Source of the DNA: Flavobacteriaceae bacterium
GTDB lineage: Bacteria; Bacteroidota; Bacteroidia; Flavobacteriales; Flavobacteriaceae
Direction: 5' to 3'
NCBI GenBank assembly: GCA_024644725.1
Contig: JAHEHE010000015.1
Coordinates: 1-40,774, forward strand
Length of the DNA: 40,774 bases
Below, piece after piece: positions 1 through 7,822 of this stretch. The notes beneath the pieces were generated by a model. It saw nothing but the letters and a program-made list of their open reading frames with translations, did no database searches and was not told where the DNA came from. Positions within the stretch are counted from its first letter, which is position 1. Each line of letters opens with the position of its first letter. Both the position numbers and the translations under genes were made by a program.

Positions 1-1
1 T

Positions 2-328
2 GGCAATGCCAAGCTGATCGTTGGGAACAAAGGTTTTGACTTTGACAATTCGGACGTCAGTTGGGGTGGAGATATATACATTGACAATGACAATAGGGAC
101 TCAGACTTTGGAAACGAAGTCGGCCAGGGAAACAGCACGGATATCTTTATCGCGGATATTCAGGCAGGGTATGTGGTGAACCCCGTGACGAATCTGCAAC
201 TCTTCGGAGGATTTACGTTTAGGAACTTCTCTCCCTCTGTCAGTGGAAATGTAGTTTCTGAAGACAATACGACATGGTTTACCATTGGTCTGAGAGCAAG
301 CCTCTTCAACTGGTATTTTGATTTCTAA
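2..328 (+). CDS. C-terminal part of an outer-membrane beta-barrel protein (possibly RemB-like)
   Basis: An open frame enters from the left edge and ends at TAA 326-328, giving the last 108 residues of a larger protein. The visible part has alternating polar and hydrophobic stretches, an Asp/Asn-rich loop (DNDNRDSDF) and an aromatic C-terminus ending in WYFDF. A terminal aromatic residue is the usual signature of an outer-membrane barrel strand recognised by the BAM machinery. The tail resembles, from memory, that of the flavobacterial gliding protein RemB, but this cannot be confirmed from 108 residues. It converges on the DUF5686 gene with only 13 bases between the stops. The start and N-terminal domains lie outside the window. 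Confidence 0.6.
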   Translation, partial: GNAKLIVGNKGFDFDNSDVSWGGDIYIDNDNRDSDFGNEVGQGNSTDIFIADIQAGYVVNPVTNLQLFGGFTFRNFSPSVSGNVVSEDNTTWFTIGLRASLFNWYFDF

Positions 329-341
329 CTGAATTCGATTT

Positions 342-2822
342 CTAGAAGTAGAATCCCAAACCGATCTTAACGGCGAAATTCTCAGAGCCCGGGGTATCCA
401 AATAACTTCCGCGGTATTGAAAATCGACACGCAACAGCTTAAAGATGTTTCCGATACCAAAATGGTATTCCCAATAGACGTTCTCCGGAGCCACATAAAT
501 GAGATCCGAGGCGTTGATGTCCCGGTTCGCCTGTGAAATACTTCCGACCACCCCGCGTATTCCAATGATCTCTCGCCAGTTGAGGTCCCTGAGCACCGGG
601 ATACGCGAAAATATCTTACCCTGAAAATTGTGCTCCAGGTGAAGGGACACGTATTCATCCGTTATAAATTCGTAGTAATTGAGAAGGTCAAATAGCTTTC
701 TCGAGGTAAAGAAAGTCTGGTTACCCGGCACGATATTCAACAGCTGCAGTGGGACCGGGTTAAAGGTCTTTCCCACCTCAAACGTGGATCGCATGCGTCC
801 AAACAAGCCCAATTGAATAGGCTGCTCATAAAAGAACTGAACTTTGTGATAGTCAAAATCACTGTTCATGGGTCCTTTGATTCCACGGGTGTAGCCCAGG
901 AAAAACGTCGGAAATCGATTATTGTTGCTTATACTTCGTTCCACTCCAAAACCATAGGCTTTCCTGTTGGGTGTGAATTGCAGCCCTACACTCACATCCA
1001 CCTGTTCTATGGAGGACTGAATCTCACCATTCTCGTCGAAGTAGTCCACGTTGAACAAGTCAGGATTGGCCGATTCAAGGGTCTTGTAGGTGGTACCCAA
1101 TGTCAATTCAAGATTTTTAACAGGCTCCATGGAAATCTTGAGATTGGTCAGGTCAATATTTGAGAGTTTGGTGTTGTCACCACGGGTAAAAATCGAGGTT
1201 GTTGCGAAGCTCCTTTCCAACACCTCGTTTGCGGTGGTCAAACTGACCCCAAGTTGTTCGATATCCTTACGGGTTCCAAGGGAAACTATCCACCGCTTGT
1301 TGTTTTTGAACATCCATTTTCCTTCGATGCCGTATTTGAACCGGGTGTCCATAAAACCATAGGCCAGGTATCCCTTGACTCGCCACTTGTCGTTTTGGCT
1401 GAAGTAGGTCCTCCCACCAGCTTTGAGACGCAATCCCTCGATATCATTGTATCCGATCGATGAGAAGACCGGTCCATAGTCCCAGCCCCTGGCAAAATTC
1501 CAATAGCCGGAAGCCAGAATTTCTCCAATGGTGTTGATCTGTTGAAATCGCCTTACATTCTGCAACGTATCCAGCATCTTGTAAATGCCCAGTTCATTCT
1601 CGGATAGCTGCTCCTGGCGGCTGCGTGCCCAAAAATCATCAGGCTGATTGTAAATCTGGGGGTCATCCTGGACCTGCTCCTTGTAAAATTCATCGGGTCT
1701 TCGAACATCAAAGACGTGATTATCATAAAGAGTGGTTCTCTTTCCGTACACGCCTTTGGAAGCATCCTTTTGATTCAGGGCAAAATCCGTCATGATGTAA
1801 TCCCGCTTCAACAGAAAAACAGAATCGTTGACCACATCAAATTCCTGCTCGATGTATATGTCTTTGACCCAGTTTACATTCGCATTCTTATTGGCATACA
1901 TTTGGATCTCCTTGATGGCAAAAGTGGTATCATTCACCCAGAAATCCCCCTTGAAAGTCAGTTCACTCTTGCGTCTGGGGTAAAAAAGTATGTTGTAACA
2001 CCATTTCCCCTCGATGTAGCTGCTGTCGGTCAGCACATAGTTGTAAACTTCAGGACCGAGACGCGAAAGCGGGCTCGAAAACTTCTTGTCAAAAAAGAGG
2101 AGATAATTGTCGTAGATGTCGAAATCCACATAAAGCTGTTTGAGGAAAGCTATCAGGGCCTGGTTATCGGAGTAGCCTGAATTCTTGTTGGCCACGAGTT
2201 TCGAACTTTCCTTTTTCGGATAGATATTCTTTCCGTAGGTTTTGTAAACAGACTCGTTGATGAAGATCGGGAGGTATACTTTGCCGGTGATATTGGAGGT
2301 GTCAATCTGATCGAAAACCATTTCCAAACCGTCAAAAACTTTGCGGTTCATCAATTTCTCATCAATGTTGTTCAGGTCGAATTGGATCTTTTCGTACTTG
2401 TCGTATTCATAGCGATCGTAGAGATACAGACCATTGCGGCGTTTCTTTCTCCATATCTTCTTAAGTATGTCTACCGCCGGATTGTTCTTCTTGGGCATCT
2501 TGCCCGTATAGATAGTGACCTCGTCGAGTTGATCCCGAGCCTCACTTAGTTCAATGCGCAAGTTCAAATTACTGGCCTCCAAGGAAACCAAAAGCGTCTC
2601 AAAACCGACAAAGGAAACCTCAAGCTCTTTATAAGTTTGATCCGATTCCAGGTAGAATTTACCGTTCTCATCGGATATAGTCCCCTGGGTGGAGCCCTTG
2701 AAAATAATGTTGGCAAAGGGTACCGGAGCATCTTCCTCATCCACAATGATTCCGCTTACCCGGACCTGAGCATGGATACCCAGGCTTATAAACAGCAATA
2801 TGTAGCAAATTCTTTTGATCAT
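342..2822 (-). CDS. DUF5686 / carboxypeptidase-regulatory-like domain outer-membrane protein
   Basis: Encodes 826 residues. The chosen ATG at 2822 opens directly onto a signal peptide (MIKRICYILLFISLGIHAQ). A longer reading from 2855 adds 11 residues in front of it and is less likely. Residues about 20-100 form a carboxypeptidase-regulatory-like beta-sandwich (VSGIIVDEEDAPVPFANI, then an SDENGKF turn), as found at the N-terminus of TonB-dependent receptors. The remainder matches the DUF5686 family and ends in a predicted barrel with terminal phenylalanine (IGLGFYF). No TonB plug is evident. The family is widespread in Bacteroidota outer membranes; its role is unknown to me. A -7 element TACTTTTG (2870-2877, minus) lies about 50 bases upstream, so the gene appears to be transcribed alone. 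Confidence 0.9.
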   Translation of the reverse strand: MIKRICYILLFISLGIHAQVRVSGIIVDEEDAPVPFANIIFKGSTQGTISDENGKFYLESDQTYKELEVSFVGFETLLVSLEASNLNLRIELSEARDQLDEVTIYTGKMPKKNNPAVDILKKIWRKKRRNGLYLYDRYEYDKYEKIQFDLNNIDEKLMNRKVFDGLEMVFDQIDTSNITGKVYLPIFINESVYKTYGKNIYPKKESSKLVANKNSGYSDNQALIAFLKQLYVDFDIYDNYLLFFDKKFSSPLSRLGPEVYNYVLTDSSYIEGKWCYNILFYPRRKSELTFKGDFWVNDTTFAIKEIQMYANKNANVNWVKDIYIEQEFDVVNDSVFLLKRDYIMTDFALNQKDASKGVYGKRTTLYDNHVFDVRRPDEFYKEQVQDDPQIYNQPDDFWARSRQEQLSENELGIYKMLDTLQNVRRFQQINTIGEILASGYWNFARGWDYGPVFSSIGYNDIEGLRLKAGGRTYFSQNDKWRVKGYLAYGFMDTRFKYGIEGKWMFKNNKRWIVSLGTRKDIEQLGVSLTTANEVLERSFATTSIFTRGDNTKLSNIDLTNLKISMEPVKNLELTLGTTYKTLESANPDLFNVDYFDENGEIQSSIEQVDVSVGLQFTPNRKAYGFGVERSISNNNRFPTFFLGYTRGIKGPMNSDFDYHKVQFFYEQPIQLGLFGRMRSTFEVGKTFNPVPLQLLNIVPGNQTFFTSRKLFDLLNYYEFITDEYVSLHLEHNFQGKIFSRIPVLRDLNWREIIGIRGVVGSISQANRDINASDLIYVAPENVYWEYHFGIGNIFKLLRVDFQYRGSYLDTPGSENFAVKIGLGFYF

Positions 2823-2869
2823 GAAAATCAATGAATGCAAACCTCCATCATCCAACGTCTAACAGCGAA

Positions 2870-2877
2870 CAAAAGTA
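2870..2877 (-). promoter_or_regulatory. Putative -7 promoter element for the DUF5686 gene
   Basis: On the minus strand the octamer reads TACTTTTG and fits the Bacteroidota consensus TAnnTTTG. It sits about 48 bases before the chosen ATG at 2822, which places the longer alternative start (2855) close to the transcription start. I see no convincing -33 TTG at the usual distance. Confidence 0.4.
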
Positions 2878-2974
2878 TTATATTCACCTCACTTATCTTA
2901 GTGGAGGGACATTAAATTGGGTTCAAACTCAATTAGGGATTCAATCGTAAATCTGTGAGGGGTGTCGCAAGGGC

Positions 2975-3853
2975 CTAAAGACTGCTCATGTAACGTTTTG
3001 GAGTCACACCGTATTTTTTCTTGAACGCCGCGATAAAATGGCTTGGGGTGCTGTATCCAACTTCGAAGCTCACCTCAGCAATATTGTATTTCTTGGTGGC
3101 CAGCAGTCGTCTGGCGAATTCCATTTTGTAATTCAACAAGTAAGCGTAAACGGTTTCGCCATAGATGTGCTTGAAGCCTTCTTTGAGGTGAGCAAGTGAC
3201 AGGTTGATCATATCTGACAATTCGCTTAAACTCGGAGGTTCAGTCATACGCTCAATGAGGATGCTTTTGGCCTTCTGAATTTTTTCCACATTCACTTCAT
3301 CCTCCAAAAACGGGCAATTTTGAGCACCTTCATTGTCCGATTTGTGAAAATACAGACTGATCAGCTCATAGACCTTGCCTTTGGTGTAAAGCTTCTCCAG
3401 CGAAGAGTGAAGGCCGTAATGAAATATCTGGTTCAACACCATGATCTCATTGGGATTCAATTCCTTGTCCCGGTAACATTTTTTATTCATGTTCTCCCCA
3501 CTTAAGAAGTGAATCAATCCGGCTTCCTGCGAGAAAAAGGTATGGAACTTCTCAATGGCAATCAACAGAATGATCATTTTGGAATCCGCTTCCAGGCTGA
3601 TATCAATAGGCAAATCCTGTTGCGGGTTGTAAAGGAGAAAGGATTTGTTTTCCGGCACATCAAGAGCGTAATTCCCACCGTTGAAAAGTAGTTTGGCCTT
3701 ACCGGACAAACAAAAATGAAGTTGAATGAATGATTTGTCCACACTTCGGTTGAATCGCTCATTCGACTTTTCGCGATTGTGTAATTTGAGTAAAAAGAAA
3801 CCTTCCTCTACATGATTGTCTGCCAGTAAACTTTTATCGATACTTTTTATCAT
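2975..3853 (-). CDS. AraC-family transcriptional regulator
   Basis: Encodes 292 residues. The last 100 or so form the two helix-turn-helix AraC DNA-binding domain: first helix pair around LSELSDMINLSLAHLKEGFK, second around IAEVSFEVGYSTPSHFIAAF, then the usual YGVTPKRY closing motif. The N-terminal 180 residues are a cupin-like sensing region (FIQLHFCLSGKAKLLFNGG) without an obvious ligand signature. The overall layout resembles PchR-type regulators common in flavobacteria. It stands alone between the DUF5686 gene and pdhB, with its own -7 element and a palindrome at the predicted transcription start, which suggests autoregulation (inference). The inducer and targets cannot be read from the sequence. 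Confidence 0.92.
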   Translation of the reverse strand: MIKSIDKSLLADNHVEEGFFLLKLHNREKSNERFNRSVDKSFIQLHFCLSGKAKLLFNGGNYALDVPENKSFLLYNPQQDLPIDISLEADSKMIILLIAIEKFHTFFSQEAGLIHFLSGENMNKKCYRDKELNPNEIMVLNQIFHYGLHSSLEKLYTKGKVYELISLYFHKSDNEGAQNCPFLEDEVNVEKIQKAKSILIERMTEPPSLSELSDMINLSLAHLKEGFKHIYGETVYAYLLNYKMEFARRLLATKKYNIAEVSFEVGYSTPSHFIAAFKKKYGVTPKRYMSSL

Positions 3854-3893
3854 CCCATTTCAATTTATCAGCTCCAATTACGGCATAAATTCT

Positions 3894-3928
3894 TGTAAAC
3901 ATTGACTTTACAGAACCTGTCAAAGGTA
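3894..3928 (-). promoter_or_regulatory. Promoter -7 and overlapping palindrome upstream of the first AraC regulator
   Basis: On the minus strand TACCTTTG (3921-3928) matches the TAnnTTTG -7 element. Seven to ten bases downstream, around the expected transcription start, lies the inverted repeat TGTAAA-N7-TTTACA (3894-3899 and 3907-3912). The position of this palindrome on the initiation site suggests a repressor or autoregulator site. The promoter call rests on the -7 match; the operator call is inference. Confidence 0.4.
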
Positions 3929-4010
3929 GTAATTCTTTCTCAACCAAATACTCTAAAAAACATTTACGCGACATTTTTCAGGCAGCGCCCTGTACATGGA
4001 CCCTGTCCCT

Positions 4011-4043
4011 GAAAAAAGAAAAGCCACCTCTGAGCGAGGTGGC
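4011..4043 (-). terminator. Rho-independent terminator downstream of pdhB
   Basis: The stem GCCACCTC (4023-4030) pairs perfectly with GAGGTGGC (4036-4043) around the loop tgagc. Reading on the minus strand, the hairpin is followed by the complement of the A-rich run 4011-4022, giving an uninterrupted T-rich tract. It begins about 50 bases after the pdhB stop and ends that transcript. Confidence 0.85.
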
Positions 4044-4091
4044 ATTTTAAGTTATGTAAAAACCGGGTATCTATGTCTTGATCAAAAACGT

Positions 4092-5069
4092 CTAAACATA
4101 CATGACTTTCTTCACCGCATTGATCACATCGTCCTTGTTGGGCAGCCATTCCTCCAGAAGGACCGGAGAGAATGGAGCCGGTGTATCGGCTGTTGTGATG
4201 CGCTGAATCGGAGCATCCAGAAAGTCAAATGCATTTTCCTGTACCTGGTAGGTGATCTCGCTTGAAACACTTCCAAAGGGCCATGCCTCTTCGAGAATAA
4301 CCAAACGGTTTGTCTTTTTAACAGAGTTCAGAATCGCATCATGGTCCATGGGGCGCACGGTGCGAAGATCGATGACCTCAACCGAAATGCCTTCCTTTTC
4401 CAGTTCATCAGCAGCTTTGTAGGCCTCTTTGATGATTTTTCCAAAACTCACCACGGTAACGTCTTTACCTTCTCTTTTAATATCTGCAACGCCTATTGGA
4501 AGAATGTATTCTCCTTCAGGCACCTCGCCCTTATCCCCGTACATCTGCTCTGACTCCATGAAAATCACCGGGTCGTCGTCGCGGATGGCCGCTTTGAGAA
4601 GACCCTTGGCATCATACGGATTCGAGGGTACAATGACTTTAAGTCCGGGCGTATTGGCGTACCAACTCTCAAAGGCTTGAGAATGCGTTGCACCCAACTG
4701 ACCAGCCGATGCTGTGGGTCCGCGAAAAACAATGGGTATATTGAATTGGCCTCCTGACATCTGCCGCATTTTTGCAGCATTATTGATGATTTGGTCAATA
4801 CCGACCAAGGAGAAATTGAAGGTCATGAACTCGACAATGGGACGGTTCCCATTCATGGCGGATCCGACTGCAATCCCTGAGAAACCCAATTCCGCGATCG
4901 GCGTGTCGATGACCCGCTTCGGACCGAATTCGTCCAGCATGCCTTTCGAGGCCTTGTAGGCTCCGTTGTACTCGGCTACTTCTTCTCCCATGAGGTAGAC
5001 CGCTTCATCTCGTCGCATCTCCTCACTCATGGCTTCGGCAATGGCTTCCCTAAATTGTATTACTTTCAT
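4092..5069 (-). CDS. pdhB: Pyruvate dehydrogenase complex E1 component, beta subunit
   Basis: The 325-residue product matches the transketolase-like E1 beta subunit (pyrimidine-binding half) of 2-oxoacid dehydrogenases. Features visible: N-terminal EAMSEEMRRDEAVYLMGEEV, the GPKRVIDTPIAELGFSGIAVG segment that contacts thiamine diphosphate, then the C-terminal transketolase domain (EVIDLRTVRPMDHDAI, LEEAWPFGSVSSEI). With the alpha subunit it would decarboxylate pyruvate and acetylate the lipoyl arm of E2, feeding acetyl-CoA to the TCA cycle. No alpha subunit or E2 gene is adjacent, so these must be elsewhere. A 2-oxoisovalerate dehydrogenase beta subunit is the alternative, but the sequence reads like PdhB. 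It has a downstream terminator and is divergent from etfB. Confidence 0.95.
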   Translation of the reverse strand: MKVIQFREAIAEAMSEEMRRDEAVYLMGEEVAEYNGAYKASKGMLDEFGPKRVIDTPIAELGFSGIAVGSAMNGNRPIVEFMTFNFSLVGIDQIINNAAKMRQMSGGQFNIPIVFRGPTASAGQLGATHSQAFESWYANTPGLKVIVPSNPYDAKGLLKAAIRDDDPVIFMESEQMYGDKGEVPEGEYILPIGVADIKREGKDVTVVSFGKIIKEAYKAADELEKEGISVEVIDLRTVRPMDHDAILNSVKKTNRLVILEEAWPFGSVSSEITYQVQENAFDFLDAPIQRITTADTPAPFSPVLLEEWLPNKDDVINAVKKVMYV

Positions 5070-5089
5070 ATTAACTGTTTAAAGGCATG

Positions 5090-5097
5090 CAAAAATA
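5090..5097 (-). promoter_or_regulatory. Putative -7 promoter element for pdhB
   Basis: The minus strand reads TATTTTTG, a full match to TAnnTTTG, 20 bases before the pdhB ATG at 5069. No clear TTG -33 element is present at 17-23 bases further upstream. Confidence 0.4.
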
Positions 5098-5283
5098 GTT
5101 AATTTAGCTGAATATTTTTTCACGGCCTGCCACTAATTTGAGTTCATTCGGGCATAATTAAGGAAGGTATTCACTTTGGTATGAGAGCGAGAGAAAAATA
5201 AATTATATTATGCATGCATAGTATATTGAAAATAATTGTTAAATTCGTCACTGAAAATCAATGCAATTCACAATCGTAAAAAA

Positions 5284-6030
5284 ATGAAGATATTAGTTTG
5301 TATTAGTCACGTTCCTGACACTACTTCGAAGATCAACTTCACCGAAAATGATACAAAATTTGACACCAACGGCGTTCAATTTGTGATCAATCCGCTGGAT
5401 GAGTTCAGCCTGACACGAGCCATGTGGTTCAAGGAGAAGCAAGGAGCATCCGTCACCGTAGTGACGGTTGGAAACATTGCTGTTGAGCCGACCCTGAGAA
5501 AGGCGCTGGCCATTGGTGCGGATGATGCCATCCGCGTGGATGCAGAAGCCACAGATGGTTTTTTTGTGGCCAAACAACTTGCCGAGGTCATAGACAGTGG
5601 TGGGTACGACCTGGTTCTCGCTGGAAAAGAGTCCATAGATTACAATGGTGGGATGGTCCCAGGAATGGTTTCGGAGCTTTGTGGTTTCAACTTTGTCAAT
5701 GCATGCATTGGCCTGGAAGTCAATGACAATGGATTTGTCGCCCAGCGGGAAATTGACGGGGGCAAGGAAACCTTGGAAGGGCAACTGCCTGCAGTCATTG
5801 CTGGTCAGAAAGGAATTGTGGAAGAAAAGGACCTTAGAATTCCAAATATGAGAGGGATCATGATGGCGAGAAAAAAACCCTTGCAAGTCTTGGCGCCAGT
5901 TGAGGTTTCGGCCATCACACGAACTGAAAAATTTGAGAAGCCGGCAGCGAAAGGCGAATGTAAAATGGTAGATGCGGGGGATCTCGATCAACTGATAGAT
6001 TTGCTCCACAACGAGGCCAAAGTCCTATGA
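5284..6030 (+). CDS. etfB: Electron transfer flavoprotein, beta subunit
   Basis: Encodes 248 residues from the ATG at 5284 (MKILVCISHVPDTTSKI). An upstream in-frame start at 5236 would add 16 residues before this conserved N-terminus and is rejected. The sequence has the ETF beta landmarks: an N-terminal nucleotide-binding fold, the DEFSLTRA helix, a GADDAIRVD segment, a DLVLAGKESIDYNGG segment and a late MRGIMMARKKP segment. The heterodimer with EtfA carries FAD and AMP and passes electrons from acyl-CoA dehydrogenases towards quinone. It is followed by etfA after a 93-base gap with two small hairpins; both are probably on one transcript. Confidence 0.96.
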   Translation: MKILVCISHVPDTTSKINFTENDTKFDTNGVQFVINPLDEFSLTRAMWFKEKQGASVTVVTVGNIAVEPTLRKALAIGADDAIRVDAEATDGFFVAKQLAEVIDSGGYDLVLAGKESIDYNGGMVPGMVSELCGFNFVNACIGLEVNDNGFVAQREIDGGKETLEGQLPAVIAGQKGIVEEKDLRIPNMRGIMMARKKPLQVLAPVEVSAITRTEKFEKPAAKGECKMVDAGDLDQLIDLLHNEAKVL

Positions 6031-6098
6031 TCCGTTGGGATCACAGTATCGATCAAAACCCGAGTAGCAGATATAAAGATGAATCGTTTTCTCGATTC
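6028..6098 (+). other. Two small hairpins in the etfB-etfA gap
   Basis: TGATCC (6028-6033) pairs with GGATCA (6038-6043) around gttg, and the stem includes the etfB stop codon. A second stem, GAATCG (6081-6086) with CGATTC (6093-6098), has a six-base loop. Neither is followed by a T-tract, so these are not intrinsic terminators. They could affect mRNA stability or the ratio of the two subunits (inference). Confidence 0.35.
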
Positions 6099-6123
6099 GC
6101 ACAAATCATAAAAATAAAGAAAT

Positions 6124-7089
6124 ATGTCAGTTTTAGTTTTTGCTGAACAATCAGAAGGAAAGTTTAAAAAGACAGCCCTGGAAGTAGTCTCCTATGGAAA
6201 GGAAATCGCCAGCCAAAAGGGTACAGAGCTTGTGGTTCTGACCATTAATGCAGAGGACATCTCCGCCTTGTCGAATTACGGAGCAGACAAAGTCCTGAAG
6301 GTTAAGGACCCGAGACTGGATACGTTCAGTGCCAAAGCATTTGCTGATTGCGTCAGCCAGGCGGCGATAAAATCCAATGCCGATATTGTAGTGGTGGATT
6401 CTTCAAGTGATGGGTTGTATTTGGCGCCGTTGCTCGCAATCAAACTGCAGGCAGGATTTGCAGCCAACGTGATGGCCCAACCGGAGAGTCTGGAACCCTT
6501 CATAGTCAAAAGAAAGGCATTCTCCTCCAAGGGATTCAACTTCTCAGAGATCAGCACACCAGTCAAACTCATCGGACTCTCAAAGAATTCCTTTGGTTTG
6601 AAAGAGAATCCAAGCAGCCCTGCCGAAGAAGAATTTCAGCCCGATCTGAAAGAGGAGGATTTTGCCGTTAAGGCGACTTCGACCGACAAGAGCACGGGTA
6701 CGGTTACCATTGCGGACGCAGATATCGTGGTATCGGGCGGCCGAGGGCTCAAAGGACCCGAGAATTGGGGTATGGTTGAAGAACTCGCAGATATTCTCGG
6801 TGCCGCGACAGCCTGCTCAAAACCGGTTTCGGACTTGGGGTGGAGACCTCATAGCGAGCACGTCGGACAAACCGGTAAGCCAGTCGCTTCAAACCTTTAC
6901 ATCGCCATCGGAATTTCCGGGGCCATTCAACACCTCGCAGGAGTAAACTCCTCAAAAGTCAAAGTCGTTATCAATACAGACCCGGAGGCCCCTTTCTTCA
7001 AAGCGGCCGATTACGGAATCGTCGGTGACGCCTTTGAAGTAGTGCCCCAGCTGATCGAGAAAGTAAAAGAATTTAAAGCTTCAGCTTAA
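6124..7089 (+). CDS. etfA: Electron transfer flavoprotein, alpha subunit
   Basis: Encodes 321 residues, the normal length for EtfA. Residues 1 to about 180 form the N-terminal ETF domain. The C-terminal FAD domain (about 195-315) carries VVSGGRGLKG, ATACSKPVSDLGW, EHVGQTGKPV, the GISGAIQH loop and INTDPEAPFF, all conserved positions around the isoalloxazine ring. It pairs with EtfB directly upstream. The nearby pdhB suggests a local cluster for central oxidative metabolism. No ETF-quinone oxidoreductase or acyl-CoA dehydrogenase is encoded in the window. Confidence 0.97.
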   Translation: MSVLVFAEQSEGKFKKTALEVVSYGKEIASQKGTELVVLTINAEDISALSNYGADKVLKVKDPRLDTFSAKAFADCVSQAAIKSNADIVVVDSSSDGLYLAPLLAIKLQAGFAANVMAQPESLEPFIVKRKAFSSKGFNFSEISTPVKLIGLSKNSFGLKENPSSPAEEEFQPDLKEEDFAVKATSTDKSTGTVTIADADIVVSGGRGLKGPENWGMVEELADILGAATACSKPVSDLGWRPHSEHVGQTGKPVASNLYIAIGISGAIQHLAGVNSSKVKVVINTDPEAPFFKAADYGIVGDAFEVVPQLIEKVKEFKASA

Positions 7090-7122
7090 AAGGCTGCAAA
7101 AATTTATTAACTTGTCCCCAGC

Positions 7123-7189
7123 AAAAGACTAGCGGAATTGCCGGATGTCAAAAGTCCTGAATTTTGCTAGTCTTTCGCGATTAAATTTG
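7123..7189 (+). promoter_or_regulatory. Inverted repeat and -7 element before the bifunctional nuclease gene
   Basis: AAAGACTAGC (7124-7133) has a perfect inverted copy GCTAGTCTTT (7166-7175), extendable by three bases with one mismatch, with 32 bases between. There is no T-run, so it is a poor intrinsic terminator. TAAATTTG (7182-7189) fits the TAnnTTTG -7 element and lies 17 bases before the GTG start at 7207, allowing a separate promoter for the downstream genes. Confidence 0.4.
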
Positions 7190-7206
7190 TAACTTGTCAT
7201 CTAGTC

Positions 7207-7815
7207 GTGAGTTTAGTACGTTTGAATATAAAAGGCATCTCCTACAGTCAGACCCAAAGTGGAGCGTATGCGCTTGTACTGAGTGAAGAAGACGGAGAGA
7301 GAACGCTGCCGATCATCATCGGGGCCTTCGAGGCTCAATCCATAGCGATTGCCCTGGAAAAGGAAATCAAACCACCCAGACCCCTTACCCATGACCTGTT
7401 CAAAAGCTTTGCGGACCGTTTCAATATCGTGGTCAAACAGGTGATCATACACAAACTTGTCGATGGCGTTTTCTATTCGAGTTTAATCTGCGAATGCGAC
7501 AAGATCGAAGAGATCATTGATGCCAGAACATCAGATGCCATAGCACTTGCCACAAGATTCAAGGCGCCTATTTTTACCTTTGAGAATATTTTGGACAAAG
7601 CCGGGATCATCCTGAAGATAAAGGATGAGACAAAGCTTTCAAAATCCAAGTTCAAAATGGAGGACCTCGTGGCCAATGTTGTTGAGGAACCTTCCTCGTT
7701 CAAAGATGAAAAGCTCGAGGACCTTTACAAACAACTCGAACAGGCTGTGGCCAATGAAGACTACGAACTCGCTGCCAAACTCAGGGACGAAATCTCCAAG
7801 CGGGATAAAAAATGA
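7207..7815 (+). CDS. Bifunctional nuclease (DUF151) with C-terminal UVR motif
   Basis: Encodes 202 residues from a GTG start. Residues 1 to about 135 are a bifunctional nuclease (BFN/DUF151) domain: VRLNIKGISYSQTQSGAY, then LPIIIGAFEAQSIAIALE, then IDARTSDAIALATRFKAPIF. A low-complexity linker leads to a C-terminal UVR-type helical hairpin (about 168-200: LYKQLEQAVANEDYELAAKLRDEI), the module found in UvrB/UvrC and in ClpC adaptors. This BFN plus UVR layout is, from memory, common in Bacteroidota. Nuclease activity is known only from a few homologues, so function here is inferred. The nucleoside transporter gene follows after seven bases. Confidence 0.92.
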   Translation: MSLVRLNIKGISYSQTQSGAYALVLSEEDGERTLPIIIGAFEAQSIAIALEKEIKPPRPLTHDLFKSFADRFNIVVKQVIIHKLVDGVFYSSLICECDKIEEIIDARTSDAIALATRFKAPIFTFENILDKAGIILKIKDETKLSKSKFKMEDLVANVVEEPSSFKDEKLEDLYKQLEQAVANEDYELAAKLRDEISKRDKK

Positions 7816-7822
7816 TTCCTCC

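Noticed and set aside
5293-6009. 238-residue open frame antisense to etfB
   Set aside because: It lies entirely within etfB, whose sequence is conserved; the antisense product is without recognisable features.
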